Source of the DNA: Tricholoma matsutake
Taxonomy: Eukaryota; Basidiomycota; Agaricomycetes; Agaricales; Tricholomataceae
Length of the DNA stretch: 64,000 nucleotides
NCBI GenBank assembly: GCA_026075535.2
Contig: AP026541.1
Location: 1,364,001-1,428,000 of the forward strand
Reading direction: 5' to 3'
Each line of letters starts with the position of its first letter. Position 1 is the first letter of the stretch. Below the pieces are notes generated by a model. That model was given only the letters and a program-made list of their open reading frames with translations, was not told where the DNA came from and ran no database searches. Of the stretch, positions 32,460-46,932 are shown piece by piece. The position numbers and the translations under genes are program-made.

Positions 32460-35105
32460 TGGGGATACAACAATGTACGAATAAAGAAAGGCGATGAGTG
32501 GAAGGCTGCATTTGCCACGCGTCGAGGATCCTTCGAGCCACTTGTCATGTTTTTTGGGATGACTAATAGTCCCCCGACCTGTCAAAATATGATAAATGAC
32601 ATTTTCAAGGACATAATAGACAAAGGCGTGGTAATAATATTTATTGACAACATTGTGATATTCATGGAGGATGAAGAGAATCATGAAGCGATAGTGCAAG
32701 AGGTGTTACGGAGGTTGGCAGAGAACAATCTATTTTTGAAACCAGAGAAGTGTGTGTTTGAGGCAAGCAAGATCGAGTTCCTAGGATTATTGATCGGCCC
32801 TGACGGGATCAAAATGGATCCGATCAAGGTACAGGCAATCACAGATTGGCCTGCGCCCACCCGTGTCAAGGAGGTTCAAGCCTTCTTGGGACTCACAAAT
32901 TATTATCGTCGCTTTGTGCACAATTTTTCTAAAATTGCCGCACCCTTACATAACCTTACACGAAAGGGAGTAGTGTGGAGGTGGGGAGAGCAGCAGCAGA
33001 CAGCGTTTGAGGAGTTGAAGAGGAAGTTTGTGGAGGGACCAATATTGGCCCCAGTAGATTTCACATGCCCTTTGCAAGTGGAATCCGATGCATCCGATTT
33101 TGCTACTGGAGCAGTATTATCAATGCTGTGTGAAGATGACAAATGGCATCCTTGTGCATACTTGTCAAAAGGGTTGAATGATGTGGAGAGGAATTATGAT
33201 GTGCATGACAAAGAGATGTTGGGGATAATACGAGCATTGGAGGCGTGGAGGGATTATTTGGAGGGATGTACGCATCAAATTGAGATCTGGACGGATCATC
33301 AAAATCTGCAATACTTCATGTCCGCTAAAAAGCTTAATCGCCGGCAAGCACGTTGGGCACTATTCCTATTGCGTTTCAACTTTCACTTGGTCCATAAAGC
33401 GGGAAGCTTAATGAGGAAAGCAGATGCCTTATCCAGATGTATTGATCATAAAAGGGGGGTGGAGGAGGACAATAAAAATGTTACCTTACTCAAACCCGAA
33501 TACTTTCGCATTTGTGCTATGTGTCAAGGGCAACTATTAATAGATAGCTTGGAAACGGAAATGTTGTCTAAAATTAGACAATGTTCGGAAATGGATGATG
33601 AAGTAGTGGAAGCCATGAAAGCTCTGAAGGGAGAGAAGAAAGGTAATATCAAAGGAGACAAATGGGCTGAGGAACAAGGGTTGGTGTTGTTCCGAGGAAA
33701 AGTGTATGTACCAAAGGATCAGGATTTGCGAAGGGAGATTGTCTGGTTACATCACAATATGCCCATTGCCGGACACCCAGGAAGATGGAAGACGTTGGAA
33801 TTAGTAATGAGAAATTATTGGTGGCCCGGAATTTCAAAGTATGTGTTGGGGTGTGTGGATGGATGTGATACGTGCATGAGGGGGAAGAAATTTCCAGAGA
33901 AACCTGCAGGAAAATTAATGCCAAACCCTATACCTAAAGTGCCATGGCGAGATATATCTGTGGATTTTATTACCGGATTACCCGAGGCTCAAGGGTACGA
34001 TGCAATATTTGTAGTATGCGACCGCTTTACAAAGGAGGTCCATATTATTCCTACTACTACAGAAACCTCATCATTAGGCTTGGCACGCCTCTATCTAAAT
34101 CAGGTATGGCAGTTACATGGGTTACCCAATACCGTTATCTCCGATCGCAGACCACAATTTGCTTCCGCGTTTATGCGAGAACTACACAACATATTGGGAA
34201 TTCAAACTAAATTATCTACGGCATATCACCTGCAGACTGATGGGCAGACAGAGAGAATGAATCAGGAGTTGGAGCAGTACCTACATATGTTTGTCAACTA
34301 CCGACAAACCGACTGGCCCGAATGGTTGGCAATTGCCGAATTTTCCCACAATAACAAATTCCATTCAGCTACTCGTATGTCACCCTGTTTCGTGAATTAT
34401 GGATATCATCCTCACATGGGAGTAGAACCCAGAAGGGAAGTCAAAGTACAGTCGGTAGAAGATTTTGTATCTAAGATGCAAAGGGTACAAGAGGAAGCAG
34501 AGGCGGCATTGAAGCAAGCACGTAATGACATGATGCGACACGCGGATCATACTCGAGCACGCGCTCCAGAGTACAAAGTTGGTGACTTGGTATGGCTAAG
34601 TACCAAGGACTTGAATATTCCATGACCTTCGAAGAAACTTATGGAGAAACAAGTTGGCCCATATGCGATCTCTAAAGTGATCTCGCCTAATGTGGTAGTG
34701 CTAAAATTACCCTGATCATTTAAGATTGATCCCGAGATTAACGTATCCCGCCTATGCCCTTACCGTCTGCCCACTATTCCTGGCCAACAAACTACTCCGC
34801 AACCTCCAATAATAGTAGAAGGTGCTCCAGAATACATAGTTGAAGAAATTCTAGACTCATGTCTTTGACGGAACAAATTGGAGTTCTTAATAAAGTGGAA
34901 AAACTATACCGATGAAAATAATTCGTGGGAACCCGAACAGAATTGTAAGCGAGCGCATAACGCGATCGCCCAATTCTTTAAACGTAATCCAAATGCTCCG
35001 CGTTGCATTGCGAGAATGGTGTATGAGGGGATGAAATTCCGGCCTTACCAAAATTTCACAGAGGGGACAAACATAATATTTTCTCACCTGGAAGTTGAGG
35101 CATAA
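32460..35105 (+). pseudogene. Gypsy1 RT-RNase H-integrase-chromodomain (plus copy)
   Basis: Open from 32547 to 34625 (692 codons). The RT active site reads IIFIDNIVIF: the second catalytic Asp is Asn. RNase H, H2C2 zinc (HHNMPIAGHPGRWKTLEL...CVDGCDTC) and integrase core ([30 protein letters not shown]) are intact. After stops at 34623 and near 34714 and 34866 comes the chromodomain LEFLIKWKNYTDENNSWEPE (34878-34945). The chromodomain places the family in the chromovirus branch of Ty3/gypsy. Confidence 0.92.
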
Positions 35106-35116
35106 AAGGGGGGTAA

Positions 35117-35498
35117 TGTTAGGAAACCACCCCATTACCTAATAAACTTTCATTTTTATTTTATTATGTTGAATTATGCTACATTTTGATAGCGTGAGAA
35201 TTTTATTTCGCACGCATCACAATGTACGCGCATGTACGAGTGCGTCGGTAACAACAATGTACAATATATGTAACATAGTATATAAACCCTAAATATATCC
35301 CTAGGGGACCCCAGTTGTGTTCTCTTAGGTATTCCACCTACGTTTTCGGTGTGAAAGGCCTATCTCAACAAACTTACCTATTAATAACCCCTCGCATCAA
35401 AACCATCAATTTCCCCATCATGCGTGTGGATCCCGCCCCCTTCTTGTAGAGAGAACCCACACGGTCTTAGCTAGCAGATAGTGGGTGTCACCCTAACA
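35117..35498 (+). repeat. Gypsy1 3' LTR (plus copy)
   Basis: 382 bp, TGTTAGG...CCTAACA, preceded by the purine tract AAAAGGGGGG (35104-35113). It has a TATATAAA box at 35279-35286. The predicted transcript start AGTTGTGTTCT (35313-35323) is complementary to the putative primer site at 56734-56744 of the related copy. Confidence 0.92.
35279..35286 (+). promoter_or_regulatory. TATA box of the Gypsy1 LTR
   Basis: TATATAAA lies 34 bp upstream of AGTTGTGTTCT, the sequence matching the self-primer. The spacing fits a normal RNA polymerase II start. Confidence 0.55.
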
Positions 35499-36466
35499 CT
35501 TATCCCCCTCTATTCGACTGTCCCGTGTCATTCACTCTATTGCCATGGAGTGGCATGCTCACTCGATCTGTCTGGCAGGCCATATCTGGGGCCAAGTACA
35601 GTGCACTGCTGCGGTTGGAGCTGGTTTCTGATCTCTATTTCTCATCTATCAACATATTTAGTTCATTGCACACCACAGTGTATTTCGCTCAGCAGTGGTG
35701 GCAAGCTTTCCTCTATGAGGTTTTGATGCTACCCCATTTTTTTTACCTACTTGGTCTATCGAGGCATATTTTTTGGTATGTCCTTAGCTACTTATGTGGC
35801 GTAGATAGATATCAATATAGTAACATAGTAACATACATGTGACTTTGTATTTAGGGCAGGGTTACTCAACTTTGTTCAAAAAATGAAAATGAGGCCATGC
35901 GGGTAACGCCGCACAGCAGTTCCTAGAAAATAAAATAATACTAGGTGTGCTATGTCGACGACTGTCTTCGCTATGAGTCGCTATGAACCTATGCGCGCTA
36001 TGGGAAAATGGGTGTTTGCTATGCCTTGCTATGGTTTGGCGTGGGAATAACCCTGACATTGCTGATGTAAGTACCTGCTTATTGGCTTTGGAGTGCCCTT
36101 GATGCACTTGTCAAAATTGATTTTGCTTTCATGAGTTATGACTCATGAGTTGGGGGAACATTGCAAGCCTGGGCATTTTTAGTGGTAATACAGGTGAATT
36201 TCGACCAGGTAAGACCATGTTCATATTCAAAAACTGAACCAATATTAGGCAATAGTGTATTGGACTAGACTGATGAACCGAATCCAAAGACTAACTGGTT
36301 AAGGGAGGTAAATAAATATGGAACTCGACTTTACGCATCCCCGTCGAAATGAAACACTTTGTCGATCTCATTCTCATAATCCTTGTCGCGTGCAGGGAAC
36401 TCCACAAGTATGACAGAGTCAGGCACTAGGCGTTCCGCTTGTACACGGACGTCTCTGATGCTGGTG
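35499..36466. other. Gene-free stretch at the edge of the host island
   Basis: Open frames at 35481-35842 show no recognisable motif; they could be remnants of either the LINE 3' end or an unknown gene. The rest is AT-rich with no repeat structure. The possible alternative 3' exon of the next gene extends down to 36331. Confidence 0.4.
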
Positions 36467-37514
36467 TCATACGTTATAGCCATGAGCATCAGCATCGTTC
36501 TGTATGATAACCGCTGAGTCAACATTATTGTATACAAGGTCAAAGACTTGCGAGAGCAATGTAAACACAAATCCGATCCAGAGAAGCACCACGTATGCAA
36601 CGTTGACAGCCCAAGCGCGGTAGACTGGAACCCATGGATGTCAGCCCCGATAACAGAGGATGGAACATCAGGATCGTACCCTTAGGTGGCCTGAAGAAAA
36701 ATGCCCTGTACTCCTGGGCCTGATCTGCAGAGACCCCAGTTATATACTCTGCTCCTGTAAAAACAACAATCTGCACAACTCGGTCAGCCTGCAGTGAACA
36801 GGATAATCACTAATGTGCCAAGGGACATACCGTACTCATCAAGGTAGCAGCTCCTACCCCTGCCGTAATTCCCACAGCCAATAGCTGCCTAGCGTTGTTA
36901 TACCACCGGGGGTATGTCCGCGCAGGCCAGAAGAGCAAGAAAAAGAAGTCTGTGCCAAAGAGAACAGCGACTGATATGCAGAAGATGATTGTTAGGTATT
37001 GTGATGCGACGAGGCTGTTGTTGTGCACGTGTGCAGTGTACCCGCTCCGCGCCTCTATGTTGGTTTGGTGAGTTTCGTACTTGGACAGGGAATACGTAGC
37101 AGTGCACTGGCGGAGGGTGAGAGTCAGAGAAAACAGTAAGAGAAGAAAGATATTATCATACCTCCGCTGCCAGGCAGATGAGCATTGCGAGCTGAGGATC
37201 AAGGGAAACATTTATAACTAGATTATTCTGCCAACGATGCGCTAAAACGCACCTGGTAGATAACTTTACAAAAAAGGTCAGTATGCAGGACGCAGATGCT
37301 TGTTTATGACTTACCGACTCTCTCTCGTCTGAGATACCACTGTTTATCGAACATTTTACGGTGCCCAAACGCACTCCAGCTCATCTCAGACAAATTGAAC
37401 CCCCATATCACGGCCATGAAAGAAAAAGAGTTAAAAAAAATAACAGCGAAGATGAAATAATAAAGCGCTGAGAAAACGAAATCGACAAAACTTTGGGTGT
37501 GTTCGCGTATGAAA
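36467..37514 (-). CDS. Unknown multi-pass membrane protein A (six exons)
   Basis: By-eye exons on the minus strand: up to 37315, 37263-37253, 37191-37162, 37106-36831, 36788-36680, 36624 to stop 36467. All introns are GT...AG, about 44-59 nt, and all joins keep frame. The product has hydrophobic segments (FVDFVFSALYYFIFAVIFF; YLTIIFCISVAVLFGTDFFF; QLLAVGITAGVGAATLM; VAYVVLLWIGFVFTLL) and a loop VFTGAEYITGVSADQAQEYR. The first ATG in exon 1 is 37415, but the hydrophobic sequence is open further upstream to about 37514, so a 5' exon may be missing. An alternative last exon would end at 36331 (IDKVFHFDGDA). No family was recognised. The neighbour on the other strand looks related. Confidence 0.6.
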
Positions 37515-37676
37515 TCGGAACCGAAGCATGTATCTGAGAGGATGACGCAGATTAGTCAACGATGAGTTCATGATGACTCAATGGTTGGGTTGAGGTCTAA
37601 CAAAAAGTTTCATCTGAAATCTGCCTTATGTTAGTCGATGACTGACAAGGAACCTCGACAACCAAATTATTGATTG

Positions 37677-38983
37677 ATGGAGACTTACCGACCAGACGCC
37701 AGTGCTAGTGCTGCACAACATGTCACAATAAACACCAGTCCAATTAACCGAAATCCGGAGTCCGACGTCGACACGGACAGCCTACCTCGCTTGCATTTTG
37801 CTTTCAATTGGATCTATCTCTTCCTTTACATAGCCTTTCTCCTAATTCTTAATGTTCTTCTTCCATGCCTCCTCTTCTATCTACTCCAAAAAGGTGTGTA
37901 TCTGTATCGGCGTGTACGAGAAAGTATATAATTCCTATGTTCAGACAAAGGAATATCATCCAAAAAACTTATCGGGAGCGCGTCAGCACCCCTTGGTGTA
38001 TCCTCTTGCTTTGATTCTACCATAAGGCTCTGCCGATGTGTGTCTTTGCTCTACCTCATGCTTAATTTCGTATTGACGTTATACAGTAATGTACCATCGA
38101 AATACATACGGTCCATTAGGTAGCGATGACTGGCGGTATCTTGATTTTGTCATGTGGACATATTCATCCGCTCTACTCATATTCGTGGTTCCCCTTGCGG
38201 TCGCTCCATCCATTGCTAATTTGTTAGTATGGTCACTCATCTCTTGATTTTTCACTAATTTTCATATCACATAAAGTCACTTCTTCACAATGGCAACTGT
38301 GATGCTCGTGGGACCAGTTGGGGTCGTCGCGTTCGTCTCCCTGTTTTCCCCAATCCTGCCTATTCGTTGTTCGTCCGATCCAAAGGGCACGCCAATGAAA
38401 CCGGCAGTGTTCTATGCAGTGGAAGACATCGCTGGCGTAGATTTCAAGCAAGGGCGAGCTTACCGCGAGGCACTTAATGCTCGGTACATGATTATTTGCG
38501 CCTGTGTTTGTCGTTGATCAACAGGTACATAGCTGGAACTTATCCCCACCCTTCCGACACATGATCAAGTGCCAAACGATGTTCTTCACCTTCGCGGTCG
38601 CAGTTTACGCCGGTATAACGGCTGCAGTAACATTTGCCGCGTCGATTCACTTTGCGTTTGGGTGGGTCCTCGGGCAGTTTTTTCTCTGGGTGGCATGGGT
38701 TGCGTTTATATCATGGGCGATAACGAGAGTTGGATTGCAGAAGGAGAAGGCATGGTGGGATGCGAGAATGGAGGGTGAAGGCGGGGCCTTGGTAGGTGAG
38801 GAGAAGAGGCGATCAGGTGAGGGGAGGAGAGAAACCGGGGAACAAGTTGTAGGAGAGAAATCTATGAAAGAGAAGGTCGACCCACAGGGTAGCCGGGATG
38901 CGGGAGAAGAAGCCGGAGATGACCCGACTGCAAACACGGAGAAGAAGCGAATGACAACCGGGACTGACTCACAGACGTTCTAA
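37677..38983 (+). CDS. Unknown multi-pass membrane protein B (five exons, 353 aa)
   Basis: Start ATG 37677. Exons 37677-37893, 37945-37995, 38087-38222, 38277-38483, 38533-38983; all joins are in phase and all introns GT...AG. The protein has a polar N-terminus, about five membrane segments (FNWIYLFLYIAFLLILNVLL; TYSSALLIFVVPLAVAPSI; ATVMLVGPVGVVAFVSLF; FFTFAVAVYAGITAAVTFAA; VLGQFFLWVAWVAFISW) and a charged C-terminal tail rich in Glu/Lys/Arg. Between segments 3 and 4 is VFYAVEDIAGVDFKQGRAYR, which aligns with VFTGAEYITGVSADQAQEYR of protein A. It is transcribed away from gene A, with about 160 bp between them that may be a shared promoter. Function unknown. Exon 2 (51 nt) is the weakest part of the model. 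Confidence 0.65.
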
Positions 38984-39659
38984 TGGTCCTTTGCGGGCTG
39001 CTTAATCTCCAGCACGGCGAGTGCCAAAACTCTCTGGTTCAAGAGGGAAACCTTTTTGCGGATCTCTTGACAGTGAGATAAGCAGTGGAACAGACTGGGT
39101 GCAATGGGTTTTTAACTCGTTGACGTACTAAGAGACTTACATATAGAAATTAAGTAAATAATATACCCTTTGGTTGTCGAGTTATTGTTTGAATATACAG
39201 TCATATCCCCTCCAATGTACGAGGATCCGTACTCGACATCCCATTCCTCATTCTCTAAACTCGCCTCATGGGGAAGTTTGGGAATTGATCGGCGGTGATC
39301 TCGACCGCTCTGCTCGTGATCTTCTCTAGAAATCTGAACCGGAACGTTGGAAGAAAAAAAGTAGTAAATGAACCGTATACCCCGGATCTTTATCAAACTC
39401 ATAGATATGCGCTCGGGGACAGCATGGAGTAAGCACTTACCGTTACCACTGCCCTGATCCATCTTCTCCATCTTCATTTCCGTCCGATCGAAGTGGGGAT
39501 GTCCATAGAGGTGAGATAGGCGCTCGTGATACCATTGTTGTTTAAGCCGCTTTCAGTGAGCTTCGGGTTTGAGGCCTGAGGGTTTACAAGAAAGCGGGGC
39601 GATGGATTGTGCGCACATATGGCCCCTGCATCGATCTTTTCGGTGGGGTTTGGCAGAGG
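38984..39659. other. Intergenic stretch with exon-like pieces
   Basis: On the minus strand a short ATG frame at 39477 (MKMEKMDQGSGNG) meets a GTAAGT donor. After a possible intron ending in ...GTTCCGGTTCAG comes an open stretch ISREDHEQSGRDHRRS... to 39112. This could be a small gene, but the frame is short and I recognise nothing. Confidence 0.3.
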
Positions 39660-39862
39660 ACGCGTTTTTCGAGATTGAAGAGGACGAATCTGATGAGTAA
39701 GCACACATGATTCGGCGCATATATGCATGTCACTTGCAATATGAGGACAAAGAAAAGGACGCCTGCCTCAAGCTTTATCGCGGCGTCTTGTCACAGGTCC
39801 CAAACTTCAACACGAACGAAGAATTCGTCGATGATTTCGAATCAACCATGGATCTCATCGGC
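39660..39862 (+). pseudogene. Fragment resembling a basidiomycete DUF6698-type protein
   Basis: The frame RRIYACHLQYEDKEKDACLK followed by LYRGVLSQVPNFNTNEEFVD and FESTMDLIGL is similar, from memory, to a family of Agaricomycete proteins often found near transposons. A donor-like GTGAGA follows at about 39865. An acidic stretch precedes it (FFEIEEDESDE), with an in-frame TAA. Neither a full gene nor the rest of the domain is visible, so a remnant is likely. Confidence 0.35.
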
Positions 39863-40811
39863 CTGGTGAGATCGTTTTGTTATTCAGTACGTAACCGAGT
39901 CTGCTGATCATGTTTTGACCAGATGGAAATAGAATCGCAAAGTGCTCGCTAGCAAGATACAGACAAATTGAAAGAACTTGAAGGACTTCGAGATTTCTTT
40001 GCGCAGGACGAAAGGCTGATGTGCAGGGTGGAAATGTTGAGGCTGTGAGGACAACGTTGGACGAGAAGGTTTCTGCTGGGGCTGAGGATGAGAGTTCTGG
40101 GCAGGTACGGTGTTCATGGGTACGGGTAGGGGTACCCCAGGTAACCCGTGTCATGCCCTAATTACAATGTTGAACATCGTGCCCTCTCGCCTGACTCTGA
40201 GCGAGCCTGACCCAGCACTTGATTTTCATACTTATTATCACAGCAAGTTGAATGGTACGTATACTCTCTGTATCTAACTGTCGGTGAATATCGGGTCAAT
40301 GAGTGGGAAACTGAGAAAAGAAAAGTTGCCACAGACGCCATGCGACGAAACGGCCCAGGACAGATTTGCCTCAATGCCGGGCAGATTACTATCGATTTTT
40401 GCATATATGAAAGAATGACAATGGAAATGTAGAGGATTAGAAGACGGGCGCACTCTATAATATATATAGGCTGACTCGGATCAGAGTGACGTTGAAAGAC
40501 CGAGAGGGTAACGAACGTACTTATTCGTTTTGAAGCAAACCGATGCCTACATAATCCTGCCTTGCTGCAAAACGTTAGAAAAAAAAACCAAGGCTAACCA
40601 CTGGGAATACAAGCACTTAGCATAGAAGTTCTTGATGGGGGTTTCTAAGTAACGAGCACAACATTTGATTCACTTTCTGTGCTTGGAAAGTGGAAAGCTT
40701 ACTAGAAAGATATAGCTGAAGCGAAGAGCAGTAAACGCACGCACACACTTGGCAAGATATCAGGCTTAAGACACATCAATATGTAATCAGTTAATTCGTA
40801 TATATCAATCA
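39863..40811. other. Intergenic stretch upstream of the tRNA gene
   Basis: Short open frames only, no motif recognised. The 40430-40810 part is AT-rich and without repeats. Confidence 0.4.
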
Positions 40812-40896
40812 GGCCGTGTGGCGAAATGGCATCGCGTCTGACTACGATCAATAAATCGCGATCAGGAGATTGCAGGTTCGACCCCTGTCTCGGTCA
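40812..40896 (+). tRNA. tRNA-Arg(ACG) with a 13-nt intron
   Basis: A cloverleaf can be drawn: acceptor GGCCGTG/CTCGGTC (one T-T mismatch, one G-T wobble), D arm from TGGCGAAATGGCATCGC, and anticodon stem TCTGA/TCAGG. The anticodon ACG is at 40844-40846, followed by A37 and an intron of 13 nt (40848-40860) at the canonical 37/38 position. The T arm is GCAGGTTCGACCCCTGT, with B box GGTTCGACCCC at 40875-40885. A TTTT Pol III stop follows at 40902-40905. The mature length would be 72 nt plus CCA. The mismatch leaves slight doubt about function. Confidence 0.82.
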
Positions 40897-41059
40897 TCCT
40901 ATTTTACATCTGAGTTTTGTGGTTGTCTATTCTTTGTCTATATATTTTTACCAAGTATCATTATCGGGGTATTGTGTTTATGGATTTCGAAATTTAGAAC
41001 TTGATAAGGCTCTCACACATTCCACAAACCACAGACAGTTATAGGGCCACTCTAATGGA

Positions 41060-42132
41060 TATCCTTACAGGACTGCCTCTTCAGATTGTTAAAAATGAGA
41101 CTGGGAGGGCATCGCGGAACGGCTAGTAGATCGCGGTCTGACGTATACTCCCATAATGGACGCCCAACAGTACGGAGAATGAGACGGTGGACAACGGGAT
41201 GGAAGTCGCCCTCAGGTAGCAAATTACGGACAGGTTCGCTGTGCACAGTAATGGGGTATCCAGCAAAATTAACATCTCCGCCACATTCAAACTTGGCTAG
41301 TCCTTCGGGAGGTTGATCAATCGACATGTAGATATCATGATTCGGGCGTCCTGGCGCTGCTGCGCCACGCCGTCTTCATGATCATGTCATTCCCTCGCAA
41401 AAAGGGGGCTCCTGGTCAATGCCGTCAACGTACTCGCGAACATTCCAGACGTTAGTGCCACGGCCAAGAAACGAAAGAGAAGTCCAAATCGGGGGGCCCA
41501 ATTGTGCACCATTTGCGGGGGGGGGGTCATTGCTACCAGATGATACCACGGCGTGTGGGGTTAACCTCCCTGTATTCCAAGTGAGCTTCTGAGCCTCAAA
41601 ATCTGTCCTGTGGGGTCGAAACCCAGTTCCTGGAGCGACAAGTCACACGCTAGGCTGCGCACAACGCGAATGAACGTCTCGGTGTCCTGGAACAATGTCG
41701 TACTTAGTCGTAGGTGGGGGGGAAAATGTGACTCCACCGCGATCAAAAGATCCCGACGCAGAATTCATGTTCCGAGGATCAGGATTCAGAAAAGCCATGA
41801 AAGGCCGTGCGCAGTCGGCAGATTTGACTCACGATTGAAGGTACATATCGTGCCGCGCGATCGCAGGCTTTGTCCTTGCTTTGGTAAGGGGTTTACTTCG
41901 CCAAAAAGCGTCCCGATCTCGCTATAACTTCGATCTGGACATCGTCTACCCGATGCGTCTTTCGATCCATCCTCTGTGTTATCGGCATTGAACTTTGAAG
42001 GATGCATGCATTTGCTAATGGATGCCGTGACAAAACAAAATTGGTGAGCTGACTCCGAACTCGTTTCAATTGAATTGCGTAGACGGCGGACCGCCTGAAC
42101 ACAGCAAGGTCATCGTAGACGATGTTTGTCAA
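41060..42132 (-). pseudogene. FunK1-type fungal protein kinase, degraded
   Basis: Minus-strand blocks in the order of FunK1 kinases: DVQIEVIARSGRFLAK (about 41900), LFQDTETFIRVVRSLACDLS with LQELGFDP (41600-41690), GPPIWTSLSFLGRGTNVWNV (41440-41500), MKTAWRSSARTPES (about 41360), GLAKFECGGDV...SEPVRNLLP (41230-41300), and HPVVHRLILRTVGRPLWEYT (41140-41210). They need several frames and cross stops. The catalytic loop (HRDIS...N) is not present, because the frame breaks just after SDRDLLAV. FunK1 kinases are abundant in Agaricomycetes; their roles are poorly known. Confidence 0.72.
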
Positions 42133-42998
42133 CCAGATTCAGCCTTGACTCGCATCGCGACTCGCGACTTGGTCCCAACATGAGATTCGACAAGATGATG
42201 TGCCCCGATGGACCCGCACATCGACCCGGCGGAATACTTACCCGTTACGAGACGTAAAAAAACTATACCGCGGTGGCCCCCAAGTTGTGTCCTCACAGTG
42301 TGACATTCTTCGGAAGAACACACACCTGCACCCCAACCTCCTCCAAAAAAAAAATCGTGACGGTCTCCAATCCAATCCAAGTAAATCCTCAACTTGAAAT
42401 TACATCAAGGTTTTCTATACCGAACAAGTTCATAGTATGATCGTGTATGATAATTATTCTATGTTTTAACTTTTGGACGGCGCAGAAATTCGCAGAATAT
42501 CGTAATACGAACCAAGTTGGCTGGGGGGTCCGAATTATATATATAACTTGGTATACTTGAACGATATACTGTATTATATAGTAGACACTTCACGACACCT
42601 ACAAAAAAAAAGAAAAAAATCAAATACAACGCATGCATATGCTACAAACCAAACATCAATCACAATCGAGTCAATCAACATCTTGGAACAGGAAAAAAAA
42701 AAAATTCGCTCGTATGTACATGCGTTTATACGTATACTATACCGGGAGTGTATGGTATATGGTATCTTGTTGAGGTAAGCAGTAAGGCCTAGTAAGCAAA
42801 AAACTCGAAAAGTGGTGTGTGGGGGGGGAATAGGACAAAGAGGTAGGTGGTGATTAACGTAGACGCGGGGGGGGGGGAGGACGAAGCGGGGGACGCAAAG
42901 AGCACACTAACCGAAACTAAGCCGCACAAACAGGAAAAAAAAAACTGGGAAGATATAAAAAAAAGCAACCACGACCCCCCCTGAACAGCACTCAGCAC
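42133..42998. other. Intergenic region, 3' flank of the SRPK gene
   Basis: AT-rich sequence with A-runs (42601-42620, 42691-42705) and two G-runs (42822-42829 and near 42870). The part nearest 42999 should contain the 3' untranslated region of the kinase gene. No coding sequence was seen. Confidence 0.45.
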
Positions 42999-46360
<3,362 letters not shown>

Positions 46361-46368
46361 TAAATATG

Positions 46369-46924
46369 TAGTGAATGGCAAGGGTTTACATACCCCTGGG
46401 GGTATGGGCAAAGGGTACATGAGGGTAAGGGTAAGGGTATGAACTTTCCTACCCTCTACATACCCTTACCCCTGAGGAGGGTACAAGGGTATACAGAGTC
46501 ACACTTTAGAAGATGTCAACCACCCATGATATCAGTATAGTAACCCTTGTGAAACTTGATGACCTCTCTGACCACTCTTTGCTGTGCAAGTTGGGTTATT
46601 TCCTCTATAGTCCCAGCCTATTGAGTTATTCAGGCAAAGGTATTCTCCTAAAGACAGTACTAGACTACTACCTTGTGCTTTTCAACATGCTAAAAGCTCA
46701 GATAATTACTAAAAATGGATAGGACCATGTTTGAGCATCATCAGGAAACTATTTGAAATAAACCCTTGCATCATACCCCCAAGGGTATTGAATACTCTCT
46801 ATACCCTGGGGTACCCTTACCCTTACCCCTGAAAACCCCTACCCTTGACCAAGGGTAAGGGTTTTGAAGGGTAAGAGTAAGGGTAACAATGAAAATACCC
46901 AAGGGTTACCCCTGCCAATCTCTA
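46369..46924. mobile_element. hAT-like MITE, GGGTAA-rich (MITE-1)
   Basis: A 556-bp element with imperfect TIRs (TAGTGAATGGCAAGGGT / inverted TAGAGATTGGCAGGGGT) and a perfect 8-bp duplication TAAATATG (46361-46368, 46925-46932). Inside both ends are multiple GGGTAAGGGTAAGGG runs and their complements. No coding capacity. Confidence 0.88.
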
Positions 46925-46932
46925 TAAATATG

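Larger units (their letters stand above)
27043..35498. mobile_element. Head-to-head inverted pair of Gypsy1 chromovirus copies
   Basis: Outer arms 27043-30001 (minus) and about 32558-35498 (plus) are inverted copies of pol plus the 3' LTR. Inner arms 30003-30132 and 30215-30336 are inverted copies of the gag start. Both copies lack a 5' LTR; their 5' ends meet at about 30206-30214. The minus copy is deleted from gag codon about 56 to the RT. No target duplication is found at the outer ends (CCACC versus CTTAT), so the pair did not arrive as one normal integration. Confidence 0.85.

Noticed and set aside
35499..35842. Continuation of the LINE after the Gypsy1 pair
   Set aside because: Neither frame shows the expected C-terminal cysteine motif or alignment with the residues lost at 27043, and no target duplication links the two flanks.
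41560..41760. tRNA-like segment containing GGTTTCGACCCC (minus strand)
   Set aside because: Only a B-box-like string is present; no acceptor or anticodon stems can be drawn, and the minus strand reads FunK1 residues.
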